Shown: piece by piece, positions 19,701 to 29,580 of the stretch | Layout of the letters: every line of letters starts with the position of its first letter | Position numbering within the stretch: position 1 is the first letter of the stretch | Assembly (NCBI GenBank): GCA_003427395.1 | Contig: BFEA01000063.1 | Location: forward strand, 757,576 to 791,438 | From: Chara braunii | Taxonomy: Eukaryota > Streptophyta > Charophyceae > Charales > Characeae | Length of the DNA: 33,863 bases | Direction of reading: 5' to 3' | Notes under the pieces: generated by a model | The model's database searches: none | Told to the model about the DNA's origin: nothing | The model's input: only the letters and a program-made list of their open reading frames with translations | Made by a program: the position numbers and the translations under genes

Positions 19701-19799
19701 TTTCAACCACCCCTCGCAGGATCACAGATGGCTTGCCAGATAACACCTATTCCTACAACCTCCTCGAGAGGCAACCAAATGGAAAGCTATAGTAAACTG

Positions 19800-20336
19800 G
19801 ATGATAGATTTCTTCGAGAGAGATCGCCCCTCCCTCCCCCTACCCCTTCCCCCTCAGCCCTACACTGCCTCCGCCGAGGAGAGTCACCCACTCTCCCTCG
19901 GCCCCAATATAGGACCAATCCTCTCCCCCCCTTTCCCCAGGAGCACGCAGTTCCCACCTAAAGCATGCCCCCCCGCCCCTTGCCCATTTCCGCCTTCGCA
20001 GGGACTGATGTTGACCCACACAGAGTCCCTGCCCCAGAATAAGGCAACCCCCTACTCCGCCTCAACCCTCTTTGAGACATTCACCCCCCACCTTGCGGCG
20101 CCCCTGCAGGATAGAGCTCCCCCCACCCCCTTCCCCCCGTTCAGCCCTCCGGGAATAATCCGATACAACCGACTACAGTTATTGATGACACACTTACCAA
20201 AATATCATTCGCTTGGATTTTGTTGGATTTTGTTGATGACGATGGACAACACACTGAAGACGATGATAATGAGAATAATGGTGACAACCAAGTTGAACTC
20301 ACCTGCTGATGAAGAGCAAAATCTAATGAAGGCAAG
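19800..20336. other. Pro-rich open stretch, no gene recognised
   Basis: C-rich sequence gives an open plus-strand frame of about 179 codons (19801-20340) rich in Pro and Ser in its first two thirds. Composition explains the openness. An alternative frame over 20155-20300 reads acidic (TEDDDNENN), leading into the GAT array. I do not assign a function. Confidence 0.35.
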
Positions 20337-20438
20337 CTGATGATGATGATGATGATGAAGATGATGATGAGAATGAAAACGGAATGATGATGCTGATCAT
20401 ACCAAAGAGCAGCACCAACAACCCCTATGATTACAAAC

Positions 20439-20472
<34 letters not shown>

Positions 20473-20610
20473 AATGATGATAGCGATGATGATGGTGATG
20501 TCGATAATGATGATGATGATGATTATGAAGATGATGATGATGTTGATGATATTGATGATGCACTAATGATGATGATCATAATAATGATGATGTTGATGGT
20601 GATGTCAGTA

Positions 20611-20686
<76 letters not shown>

Positions 20687-21125
20687 CAATGACGGACAAC
20701 GCCCTATGATGACTACATGATGATGATGGTGTGATGAGGAACACCTTGGATGATAACCTAAAGATGATGATGATGATGATGATGATGATGAGCAACGCCC
20801 TATGATGACGTCAAGCTTTGCCAACCGTGTCGTATGATGGAGAGATATTTGACGATGGTGATACAACAATGAGTGACGAGCAGCGCCCCTGATGCACGAC
20901 TCCTTGATAATAGTGATGATATTAGCGCCGAACAGGAGTGAAGACATATGCCTTGATGATAATGACGAACAGTACCCTGATGCTAATTAAGGTGATGACG
21001 AGCAGCGCACTGATGATGATGACAAACCATTACCGTGATGATGATGTCAAATCACGCCCTGTTGATGATGATGGTGAAGAGCAGCACCCTAATGATGATG
21101 ACAACGATGCTGGTGCTGGTGGTGA
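20337..21125. repeat. (GAT)n array and degenerate GAT-based minisatellite
   Basis: Long GATGATGAT runs (20337-20560, 20590-20690, 20760-20790) alternate with diverged units carrying GAYGAGCAGCGCCCTGATGA (20800-21125). The long Met, Ile or Ser/His frames seen here come from the trinucleotide repeat. Confidence 0.93.
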
Positions 21126-21668
21126 TCAACGAGAGTGCCGCAGATGACAGAGATGTATACAAAAACCGAAATCAACGCACTCGATATCGCCTCCAATCCT
21201 CCTCCCACTCCACGTAAGCACGCACTCTTCCTTTCCGTCCGCGTCATACCAACCGCCTACCAGAACACTACGCAGACCAAGGAACAAAAGCCATAAGGAG
21301 GCTGAATTTCTCAAGGAGACCCACCTCCTCTCGAAGGCAAGTTTCACCCAATGTGCTAACTTGTAACACAATTGGATGAAGCGCAAAGTTGGAGATGGCA
21401 CCGAAGTGCTTTCAAAAGGCAGGCAACACCGAGTCACGCTCCATCCTCTGCCCTCCCGCTGTCCGATCTTTACTTCATCACTACCCTATCACCAAGGCGC
21501 CGTCACGCCAAAATTGCCCACGTCATACCCAACTGCCACTTCCCGCTCGCGTGTTTCCAACCAGGTCCTGTAGGACGCCACATGACTGCCCGTGTGAGAG
21601 TGCCAACCCGGCGGGGCGCAGCGCTCCCGGAAGCCCTGCGCCCCACCTCCCCCAGTGCCTTATCTCTA

Positions 21669-22260
21669 GTGCAATCTTGCTATAGTGAGAATGGGGTGGG
21701 TATCTACCCCCCCTGTCCCATACAGTGCTTCCATGACTGTGCGTTTAGCCCTTGTGCGGGCGAGGCCGGAAAATTTTGTGTCCGTTATGCCTTCGGTAGA
21801 ATACTTGGATAACTTCCCTGAGATTCTTGCACCCTTCCATTGGTACTGGGCTTGCTGTAATAGTTGAGTTTTAACTGTTTGTATCGATTGTGTAAGCTGC
21901 TCTGAGCTTTGTAGATTTACCTGCTGCTCCAGTTCTTCAAGTTGGAGCCGATTCATGAGGTCAATGTTGTGTTGGTTGCGCTATCTAGCTAGGTGTTCTG
22001 AAAATTCGTTGCACTTCTTGGGGACAAAAAATAAACCATTATTAAACCATGTCAGGTGAGAGTCAATTTCTGCCTCGCGTTCCTTCCAATATGCCCATAC
22101 TTGAATCAGGTACTGGTGGAACAGAGATAGGCGAAGCAGCGAGGTATTCATCTTGTAGAAGCCAGGTCCTTGATCCGGTCTTTTCCGGAAGGTCAAAGCC
22201 ACCATACACATCTTATGGTCCAGCCCTGGGTAGGGGCTGGACGAAAGGATCCCATCTCTT
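21669..22260 (-). pseudogene. LINE ORF2, end of endonuclease and EN-RT linker, segment 1
   Basis: Minus strand. The most upstream recognisable part reads GLDHKMCMVALTFRKRP, resembling the SDH motif and last strand of an APE-type LINE endonuclease, with Gly-Leu where Ser is usual. It is followed by WAYWKEREAEIDSHLTWF. After a frame change near 21970 a coiled-coil-like linker (LQLEELEQQVNLQSSEQL) leads to QWKGARISGKLSKYSTEG and HPILTIAR. This matches the region before the RT in L1-type ORF2. The open frame stops at insertion C. Sequence above about 22260 could hold more endonuclease, but I cannot follow it. Confidence 0.78.
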
Positions 22261-22846
22261 AACCTTTTCTTTCTCCCTACACAATTGACCGAGAAGATCT
22301 TTTCAGGCAGCCCACAAATCTAATGGCTGCAGATAAGAGCTGGCTCTCTTTTTTTGGGTGTCCTGGCTGTCGCACGGATCCAAAACTAAACGAAACCCCT
22401 GATGATGAATTCTTAAATTCCCTAGGGCCGGCCCATTCTGCGATTATATCTCAAAAACAAATACAAGAAGAAGATTCACCCGTGCTGCTGGCACCGCGCA
22501 ACACTCGGACACCCTTGACCATACTATGGGCCCTGTAAACAAGAACAAGAGATCACGATCATGGGAGACTCCAAGCTGAAAAAAGGCCGTTATGTCGTGA
22601 TTCAAGAGGCCGCAAGAGGGGGGAAGGCCCCAAGAGCAAACAGGATGTCAATGAATTAAGGCGTACTCACACCAGGGTGTTGGTGAGAATTTAGTTGTAG
22701 TTAAGCCACTAGTCGTTTAAGCCACCACTGTCCCACCAGTACACGGACCCAGCCTTGCAGAAAACGAGCTCGTCTTCACCCGAAAGTTTTGGGACTGGAG
22801 GATGGCCGGGTATTGTAACGGGGAAGGAAGTCAGTGGGCCCAACCA
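22261..22846. other. Anonymous sequence, possibly decayed LINE endonuclease
   Basis: On the minus strand, scattered fragments might be the rest of the LINE endonuclease, but no catalytic motif is visible. TAAGGCGTACTCACACCA at 22657-22674 is a diverged copy of the TIR motif at 22847. Nothing else is recognised. Confidence 0.35.
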
Positions 22847-23248
22847 AGGGCACACTCACACTACCGCGTATTTTCGCAAAATCGCACTTTTTATGTAGTT
22901 TCTCGAGTCACAAGAGGCACGTATTTTGCGTGTTCACACAAAAGGGCACCTATATGTCAGCGGCCTGGACAGCCGCGGCCTTACATATTTTGCAGGGACG
23001 TTCAGAGGTCCCTACAAAATCGTATTTCTTTTTCCTCTACTGCTTTCTGGAAGCAAAAAATAATAATTTTAAGTGAATGGTGTTGTCTGACTGCACACAA
23101 CGTATTTTCACATCTCAAGGCTAGGTCGCGACCCAATCCTTTCTGCTTTGGGCAACAAACGAGTGAGCAGTGTGACCCGCAGGTGCATATAAACGCAAAT
23201 TCACATACGTAAAATTTGCAGAAGTACGTGCTAGTGTGAGTATGCCCT
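22847..23248. mobile_element. 402 bp TIR element (AGGGCAYACTCACACTA family)
   Basis: The left end AGGGCACACTCACACTACCG with CGTATTTTCGCAAAAT is matched by an inverted right end at 23211-23248 (reads AAAATTTGCAGAAGTACGTG, CTAGTGTGAGTATGCCCT), a TIR of about 37 bp with some mismatches. It is non-coding. Single ends of the same type lie at 145-163, 22657-22674 and 32303-32336. Target duplication not evident. Confidence 0.65.
22981..23085. repeat. ~100 bp unit duplicated at 23257-23355
   Basis: TTACATATTTTGCAGGGACG ... CGTATTTCTTTT ... GCTTTCTGGAAGCAAAAAA here aligns with TTACGTATTTTGCGGGAACC ... CGTATTTCTTTT ... TTTCTTTCTGGAAACAAAAA at 23257-23355. One copy is inside the TIR element and one just outside it, next to the LTR element. 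Confidence 0.7.
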
Positions 23249-23368
23249 AAGGGTTACGTATTTTGCGGGAACCTCTAAAGGTCCCCGGAATTGCGTATTT
23301 CTTTTAGACATGTTTCTTTCTGGAAACAAAAAAAAAGAATTCAACGTTTGGTGGGCAGTTCTCGTAAG

Positions 23369-24488
23369 TGTGAGGAACGAGGCCTCAGACGAGGCCTTGC
23401 CGACATGCATATGTTCTGGGCATAGGCCCCCAGCAAGCCTTGAGCCCGCCCTAAGTGAAGGCGGGCCAGACCTGTGACCGCTCTAAGTGAAGGCTGGTCA
23501 GAATATACACGTATAGGCCTTTCTTTCAACATTTTTGTAAAGAGGGTATCCGACAGTTGCAACACGCCTGTTGGTTGGTGTGCATCGTGGATCCCAGTCT
23601 CCTGCGTGAAGCAGTTGAGCACAGGGCCTCAGTTGGTTGAGCCCTGGGCGCAGGCCAGGACAGGCCGACACATCACACATTGGACGCTGGCCAATCAGAA
23701 AGCAGCATTGTCGTAGTAAGGTCGAGCGTACCAATGGGAAACTGGGAAAAGTTTGCATCTGGACGGTAGCCCTGGGATAAGGGCCGCAACTGTACTTCAT
23801 GGGCCACACTGAGGTGGGCCTGGGCGCAGCTACCGGGACACAGGCACAGGCTCGAAGCAGGCCGCCCACATGCGAACACTGACATATAGGCAGGCAGAGC
23901 GAGTGGGCAGGGATCTTTTGCCAATGCGGGCATTGTCGGCACGCTGCGCGAATGCGAGCTGCTGCGCTGCTGTGCTGCGCTGGGCGGAGGAGAGAGACAG
24001 GCATGAGCTAGGCGGTAGGGCGTTGTCTGTGGGCGCAAGGCACTGGCGGCCATAGCCGGGCTGCCTGCGTGCGCAGAGGAGGAAGGGCGAAGGTGGTTCT
24101 TCGGAGGTGAAGGGCGTTGTGTGGGTTATCAAGGGAGACTGTGGGTGAAGAGAGAGACGTACCTGGGTGGACGAGGAGGTCGGCATTGGTGTTGACGTCA
24201 TCACTCGCTGGTCGTCAAGTTGTCTGGTTGCTTCCATGCTGTAGTTGTAGATTAGGCTTTAGAGTAGATAGGGCGCCAGGCGCCATTCAAGAGTGAGAGC
24301 TACATTGAGTTATGCTGTTGGTGTTGCCCGATTGGGCTTGGACATTGACTCACGATTCTGCTGTATCGTTCTCAAATGGATGGTTACTCGGTTCCATTAT
24401 GCTATCTGCTCTGGCTTTGACTACTTGGACTTCAGTGTGATTTTGCAATTTGGATTTCTATGCTTCGTCCATACTCATGTTCCTTGCA
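23369..24488 (+). repeat. Left (5') LTR, 1120 bp
   Basis: Starts TGTGAGGAACGAGG, ends CATGTTCCTTGCA, giving the standard TG...CA ends. It aligns with 29581-30700 over the same length without a net indel and with roughly 50 mismatches by eye (about 95% identity). A CCAAT motif lies at 23691-23695, and the TATA position is unclear. A 168-codon minus-strand open frame exists in both LTRs but has no family features. Confidence 0.95.
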
Positions 24489-24491
24489 ATT

Positions 24492-24503
24492 TGGTATCGG
24501 AGC
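24492..24503 (+). promoter_or_regulatory. Primer-binding site (initiator Met tRNA type)
   Basis: TGGTATCGGAGC begins three bases after the LTR. It differs by one base from the TGGTATCAGAGC that is complementary to the 3' end of initiator methionine tRNA and is common in plant LTR elements. It primes minus-strand DNA synthesis. Confidence 0.9.
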
Positions 24504-25927
24504 TGGTTTGATTCGCCACTTACCTTTGGCACGCTGGCGTTATACAGACTTGGTGCGTTGACGATGCTTCTTCGCAGTGGGTACTTGTGACGTCATGCCA
24601 CATAGGCGCACGCCCTGGGTAGAGAGGGTTGCGCCGGAAGGCTAAAACGGCAGTGTATGCCGTGGTGACAGGCGGAATGTATGATTGGTGATGAAAGCAT
24701 GCTGATGTGGCATTCGGCTGAGGTGGCACTGCATTGCGTTGTGGGTGGTACCGAGGCCAAGACCGGTCATCAAATGCACACTCAGCTCAATTGGTGAGAA
24801 ATCTGTGGTTTGGGGCAGCTATCTCCAGGTACGTTGTTCCCTTACCTTATNTACTCTCTCAATCTCTTCTTACCGTGAGGAAGTGAGTCCAACTTGAGAG
24901 TCCTCTCTTTTGGTGAGGTGTCGAATGCTCGCTACCTTGAGAGACGACAATCTTCCCGGAAGCATATGAATGGAGCATGGGCGATGCCTCTGAAGGGCCC
25001 TGGTCGAAGCACTTGGGTCACGGTCAGCATGCCAACCCAATGGGAGTAGGTCACGCATGCGATGGCTGCTGTCCATTTTGGCACTTGCTGCGTTGATAGA
25101 AGTCCTGGCGGGTGTGCCAGCCTTTTATGAGACGCTTACCAGACCGTCTATAAACATTTCTGGTTGGGGACTCGGATTGAATCTGGCTGTGATCGTTGTC
25201 CTGTCTGCGACGTTAAATAATTCATGAAGAGATGGGGGCGCTCTTAAAATCCCTCCTGATCAGCCAGATCAACCGGGTGTAAGGCTCGTTCCGTACGAGG
25301 GTAAATAAGAGTGGACTGGCTTGCTTGCTTGACAATGACTTGGGCACAGGGGTGGGCCGAGAATTACACACGAAAACACCCCTGCTCGAGGATGTTTTTC
25401 GGTATGTTGGATTGAGGGCAGGATAGGTTCTAATTGGTGCTCAATTGGAAACACAACCATACCCACTATTCATACATCTGCAACATAGTCTTGTTCTATT
25501 ATTGATTAGTTGGTTGACAACTGCTAACACCTCACAGACAGATTAGAGTAGGACTGTTGTATACTACCATAGCCAGTTCTATCTAATGCTGTTGTAAGTG
25601 AACTAATCAATGATAGGAGTAGATTATGTGTACAGTCTATGTGAATATTGTTTGACGATCACTTGACTGTGGTGAAGATACCTGCAGGACACAATCTATT
25701 TTTAGAAAATTAGGTGTCGGTCAGACACATGCTGTGGTAGAACTTCACTAGGGGGGTTGTAGTGCAGATAATGTTTGCCTAGCTGTTGAGTGGGTCAGAC
25801 AACGATGAGGGTAGAGTTGACGATGAGAGACTCACGGTCGAAACTAAAGAGAGTTCCGTTCGTGTTCTAGATTTTAGGTACGGAAGTCAAGCGACGGCTT
25901 AGGGCCGGAGAAAGAGCCTGTGCATGA
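24504..25927 (+). other. Retrotransposon 5' leader, no coding region seen
   Basis: About 1.4 kb between the PBS and the first gag-like frame. I see no protein domain. It includes the single undetermined base at 24851. Confidence 0.6.
24851..24851. other. Single undetermined base (N)
   Basis: The only ambiguous base in the window, inside the retrotransposon leader. Confidence 1.
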
Positions 25928-26422
25928 GTAGCAGCCGAGAGAACAACAAGGGAAGTTGCACAGCTGGTAGCAGCAGCTAATGTAGCACCTAGAAAGGTCG
26001 CCGCAGCTGCAATAGCTACCGCAGCAGCATCCAATGCTGCCATCTCGTTTGGAACCTCGTCTGGGACACAGTTGGGAATGCTCACCTGGTCCCCGGGCAT
26101 CTCTAGTACCGTAGTTTCTATTCTCAAGATTTGTCAAATGGCGGGCTCACAGTTAAGCCCGTTGACCCCACGCCAGCGGGAGTTGAGGGAACTCCAACAA
26201 GTCGAAAGGATCTATGCATGGCTAAAGAGGGAACTTCAGGAAGCCACATAGAGAAAGATAGAAAGGATAGTCAGGTTGGAGAGAGTAGAGGCCAAAAAAA
26301 CTGCACTTGAGGCAACGGATGAGACAACGTTGTTTGACCCAATGAAGGTGTTGAGGTCTAGTTTGCTCTCACTACACGCACGCGTAGTCAGCAAAGTGGA
26401 CTTCATGCAAGACACCTTGGAT
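25928..26422 (+). pseudogene. gag remnant: Ala-rich and coiled-coil region
   Basis: One plus-strand frame of about 165 codons interrupted by a single TAG at 26249. It begins with an Ala-rich segment (EVAQLVAAANVAPRKVAAAA) and, after an ATG at 26138, becomes strongly helical and charged (RQRELRELQQVERIYAWLKR; RKIERIVRLERVEAKKTALE), like the assembly region of Gag. The minus-strand frame at 25867-26127 is its shadow. Position between PBS and protease supports Gag. No family-specific motif is visible in this part. Confidence 0.7.
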
Positions 26423-26739
26423 TAGACATTGACTTAGTTGCAGCAGCTAAAGCTCTAGGCTGCACGTAGTTTATAAATCGCCACTCCCTAAGATGGCAGT
26501 TATAGGCATCTATCCCCAAGCTGGCACACAACCAAGCGGTTCGTCAGCAGCAGTAGCACAGACTGTAGCTTCTTCTTCTTCTAGTCATGCGGTGACAGCT
26601 ACTCAATCACCGCCACAATAAGTTGTTCCACCACGGGAACATAAGCAAGTTCTTTGTTCTCAAAGATCCAGAAGAGGGCTCCCCTCCCTTACACAAGTGA
26701 GAAGAAGGAGGAGGATCTCAATCTCAGGTTGAGGTCAGT

Positions 26740-27235
26740 CCTGATGTGGGTGAGGGCCAAGAGAACCTTGCTGGAGAAGGAAGTGATAACAGGCTTAGTG
26801 TGTTCATAGCGAAAGTCGGATGTGGGGGACGCATAGGAGTTTGGGGTGAGACCCTACCTCTGGAAGAGTTCATCGACAGGGTAGAAGCTCGCTGGCACAA
26901 TCTGGTCAGAGAGTTTACGACTACCGTTGAGAATCTCATTGTTGTCCCAGGCATTCGTTATTTCTCCCAGAGAGTCAGAGAACACAGTTGGCGTATCACA
27001 CTTCAGTAGACGGAAGAAGAAGGGAGAGTCCACAGGAGTGGAAGAGGAAGGGTAGACCAAGGATGAGGTCAATGACCCTTCTGACCTGATGGACACACCA
27101 GAGAATGCGGTGAGGACTATGCTGAGGGTAGCACCCTTGCCGCGGTATTAAAAAGGCTAAGGCGGATGACCGAGAGAAGGGCCATCAAAAGAGTCAAGGG
27201 CAGGCCGCCTCCAATCAGTCCAAGGTTGATGATTG
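26740..27235 (+). pseudogene. gag middle region, decayed
   Basis: A plus-strand open piece at 26746-27006 includes LPLEEFIDRVEARWHNLVRE, plausible for a Gag helical region. It then breaks up with stops. It is assigned to Gag by position between the coiled coil and the zinc knuckle. Confidence 0.4.
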
Positions 27236-27279
27236 GGTTAAGGCTGGCGTAGATTAGTGTAGCGGGACCGCCGTTCACA

Positions 27280-27333
27280 TGGAGCTTGCATTAACTAGGT
27301 GAAAATGAGCACACCCAGAATAAGTGCAAGAAA
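27280..27333 (+). pseudogene. Broken Gag CCHC zinc knuckle
   Basis: TGC at 27287 is followed by GGTGAAAATGAGCACACCCA, encoding GENEHTQ, then NKCKK. The spacing fits C-x2-C-x4-H-x4-C. The second Cys codon is lost: the bases there read TA with one base missing, which also shifts the frame and creates TAG. The knuckle binds RNA in intact Gag. Confidence 0.65.
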
Positions 27334-27639
27334 GCGAAGGTCACGCAGAAGATACCCCTAAGGGAGGGGTGCCTTCTTCCCAGGCTTTTAGCTGGGGAAA
27401 CACGTGAGGCCGGTGAAAGTTTTAGCTGCTTCTACTCATGGAGAAGTGGGAATACCCTCCCCACTTCATGAGTTGGCCAAGGCTAATGACTCTTTAGTCA
27501 TCCCTCAGACTCATCTAGACCAAAATGTGCTTCGTACATTAGATGTGTCTGAGGCCTTAGAGGATTCACAAAGTGAGTGGTCAGACAAGGACCCTAGAGA
27601 ATCCTGGGTGGCACAAAGTGGTGGTCCTAGAAGTGTGTG

Positions 27640-27990
27640 GAAGTTGGTGTAGGAGGCCGCAAATGTGGTGCCTTCGTTGACATTGGCTCCACGCGGAACT
27701 ACATAAGCTCTGACTGTATGGAAAGGCTGCGCCACAGGACCAGGTACAACACCTTAGTAGACCGGTAACATCTACTTTGGCCAACGACAAACGCTTTGTA
27801 GTAAGTGAAAGACTATGTCAAGGATGTAGTCTGGACCTTCTCTTTTGGAGGAGGGGAACTTAATCATAGGATTTCGTTCCAGATTAGTGATGAGTTGTCA
27901 TTAGACATGCTGTTAGGAATGTACTACCTTGAGGCTAGCACGCCCCAGTTTGGACTGGGACAAGAAAGTGCTGAAGCATGAGTCGCCTGA
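27640..27990 (+). pseudogene. Retropepsin-like aspartic protease remnant
   Basis: The frame at 27661-27740 reads KCGAFVDIGSTRNYISSDCM, the flap-side active-site segment of gypsy proteases (usually ALVDSGASxNFIS). The catalytic Asp codon is at 27679-27681. The following residue is Ile where Ser or Thr is expected, so activity is doubtful. Downstream LDMLLGMYYLEAS (about 27900) and DWDKKVLKH (about 27950, other frame) match the usual D-ILGMDWL and end-of-domain patterns. Stops and a frameshift separate them. Confidence 0.78.
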
Positions 27991-28237
27991 TAGGAGAACC
28001 ATTAGACTAGCTAAGTGGGAGGCTAGTAGGTTGATTGAGCCCTATGCGTGCTTATAAACAACAACGTTCTAAAATACAAAACCAAAAGGAGGATATGTAC
28101 CTATTTTATATCGTCGCTAAGTTCCTTGATCTGTTCAAGAAGCCCACAAGAGTCGTTAAAAGGGAGATAGTCCACACCCTAGAAATAATTCCAGGGAGTA
28201 AAACCCCAAAAAGGGAAGAATCTATAGGATGGCCTCG

Positions 28238-28405
28238 GCCGAGAGGGACGAACTTTATCGACAACTGAAGGAGCTGACAGAAAAGGGATATATACGGCCT
28301 AGTACTTCTCCCTTCGGATCCCCAGTGTAGTCTGTAACGAAGGAGTGAGGAAGTTTGAGGATGCGCTTTGATTATAAAGGCCTCAAAGCCATCACAATGA
28401 AGAAC
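28238..28405 (+). pseudogene. Reverse transcriptase fingers fragment
   Basis: Reads [20 protein letters not shown] then STSPFGSPV, the N-terminal signature of Ty3/gypsy RT. After a TAG it continues VTKE, and after a TGA it continues GSLRMRFDYKGLKAITMKN, matching the conserved KKDGSxRMCVDYRxLNxxTxKN. The Asp of FDYKGL is retained. The sequence then jumps at about 28406-28436 directly to the post-palm region, so the YxDD catalytic box is absent. Confidence 0.9.
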
Positions 28406-28436
28406 GCAGAGTTTCTAAGTGGCTAGTATTAAGGAC

Positions 28437-29015
28437 TGGCCACGTCCTCGGATGGTGACTGAGGTTAGATCTTTCTTAGGGATGAGCGACTACTATAGGA
28501 ATTTCGTAAAAAACTATTCTACAGTCGTCTATCCTTTGACAGATCTTACTCAACTTGACACCTCATGAGACTGGAGTGATGACTGTGAGGCTGCTTTCAA
28601 ACGATTGAAGCACGCACTCATGAATCACGAGTATCTAATGATTCCCGATCCTCAGAGGCCATTTATAGTAACCACCGATGCTAACCAGTATGGGATTTGG
28701 CGAAGTACTGGCTCAACAGGATGGGAAGAAGTTGAGGCCGATTGAGTATGAACAAAAGGATGTCATCTAAGAAGTTGGCTAAGTCCACTTAAGAGAGGGA
28801 ACTCTATGCCCTATACTAGACTCTAATCCACTAGAAACACTAACTGTTGGGTAGATTCTTCTACTCAAGGACTGATCATCAGATTCTAAAGTGGACTAAG
28901 ACTCAACCTGTTCTCTCTAATGCCCTTAAACGCTAGAATAAAGTCAAAGACAATGCGACTTTAAGCTAGAGTAATTGAAGGGGGAGGATAACAAGTTGCT
29001 GATGCGCTGTCATGT
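28437..29015 (+). pseudogene. RT connection and RNase H remnant
   Basis: Starts [20 protein letters not shown] then RNFVKNYS, the conserved FLGxxxYYRxFI segment. It continues AFKRLKHAL and FIVTTDANQYG, with the first RNase H catalytic Asp at 28677. A +1 shift near 28690 moves it to EVLAQQDGKKLRPIEYEQK. Further stops occur where Tyr, Trp or Gln are usual (before EREL, in LLGRFFYSRTDHQILKW, after ALKR). ADALSC at 28998-29015 is the end of the domain. Confidence 0.88.
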
Positions 29016-29542
29016 AGGGCACTAATTTCTGAATTTGGCATATCTCAAGAGCTAACTCAATCGATGGTGGAAGCCTACCGGAAAGACCATCTCCTGATGG
29101 ATGGGTTATGCTTTCTCGATAAGGCAGGGAATAAAAGGTTAGTTGGTCCATTTCGGTAAGTCTTGGATGTAGGGGGGAATGATTTGGATGATCCGTCTCA
29201 TGTTATCCGTATCCCTAATAACCTGTGCACTACCCAATATTTCACGCCTCAAAGCTTGCACTTTTCGCTGAGACTGTTCAGTTACCTTCATGGAAATCAA
29301 TGCTGCCCCCAACCATGGATGGCCATGTGGACGTTGACGGCATTCTGGATTATAGAGACATGCCTGTTCCAAGATCTCTGGGAGACATCCAAAACCCAGC
29401 TGACTATATACTGGGTCAGATTCAGGCATCATACTGATCCTAAAGAAGATCGTTGGTACACTAGAGAGGAGCTGCTTCAGACAGCACCTCAAATGGTGGC
29501 TGAATATAAAAGACATCTCAAGGGGAAGGCACATGCGAAGTA
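29016..29542 (+). pseudogene. Integrase ends and chromodomain-like C-terminus
   Basis: The first part (29016-29155) reads AYRKDHLLMDGLCFLDKAGN then KRLVGPFR, the segment just before the HHCC zinc finger of gypsy integrases. The HHCC and DDE core are missing. From about 29225, HYPIFHASKLALF matches the integrase C-terminal H-P-FHxSxLK pattern. VDGILDYRDMPV and, after a frameshift near 29380, VRFRHHTDPKEDRWYTREEL fit a chromodomain (normally a Trp-Lys-Gly-Tyr core). It ends at 29540 before the PPT. Chromodomains direct integration to marked chromatin in chromoviruses. Confidence 0.8.
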
Positions 29543-29567
29543 AGCATCTCAGCGGACTTTCGAAGCT

Positions 29568-29580
29568 AAGGGGGATGGAA
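29568..29580 (+). promoter_or_regulatory. Polypurine tract
   Basis: AAGGGGGATGGAA with one T immediately precedes the right LTR. It primes plus-strand DNA synthesis. Confidence 0.88.

Larger units (their letters stand above)
18667..21668 (-). mobile_element. Insertion C: 3.0 kb poly(A)-ended retroposon-like insertion in the LINE
   Basis: Flanked by the 10 bp duplication GTGCAATCTT at 18657-18666 and 21669-21678. At the low-coordinate side the duplication abuts a T-rich run (18667-18685), the reverse complement of a poly(A) tail. So the insertion is minus-strand and looks made by target-primed reverse transcription. LINE coding sequence resumes on both sides, with a one-base frame difference. 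The 3' end is the common retroposon tail (18690-18749). The interior contains degenerate repeats (19012-19700), a Pro-rich tract and a GAT-repeat array. It carries no RT of its own. Confidence 0.7.

Noticed and set aside
20384-20947. Poly-Met, poly-Ile and poly-Ser/His frames
   Set aside because: Direct translation of the GAT repeat in different frames.
21372-21812. 146-codon plus-strand frame
   Set aside because: It spans the junction between insertion C and the LINE remnant and overlaps the LINE coding strand, so it cannot be a real gene.
23498-24004. 168-codon minus-strand open frame in the left LTR, repeated at 29710-30216 in the right LTR
   Set aside because: It is present twice only because the LTRs are duplicates. 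It has no family features, and lies opposite to the element's transcription.
25867-26127. Minus-strand Ala- or Cys/Ser-rich open frames
   Set aside because: They are shadows of the plus-strand Gag frame, which continues beyond them with a helical charged pattern.
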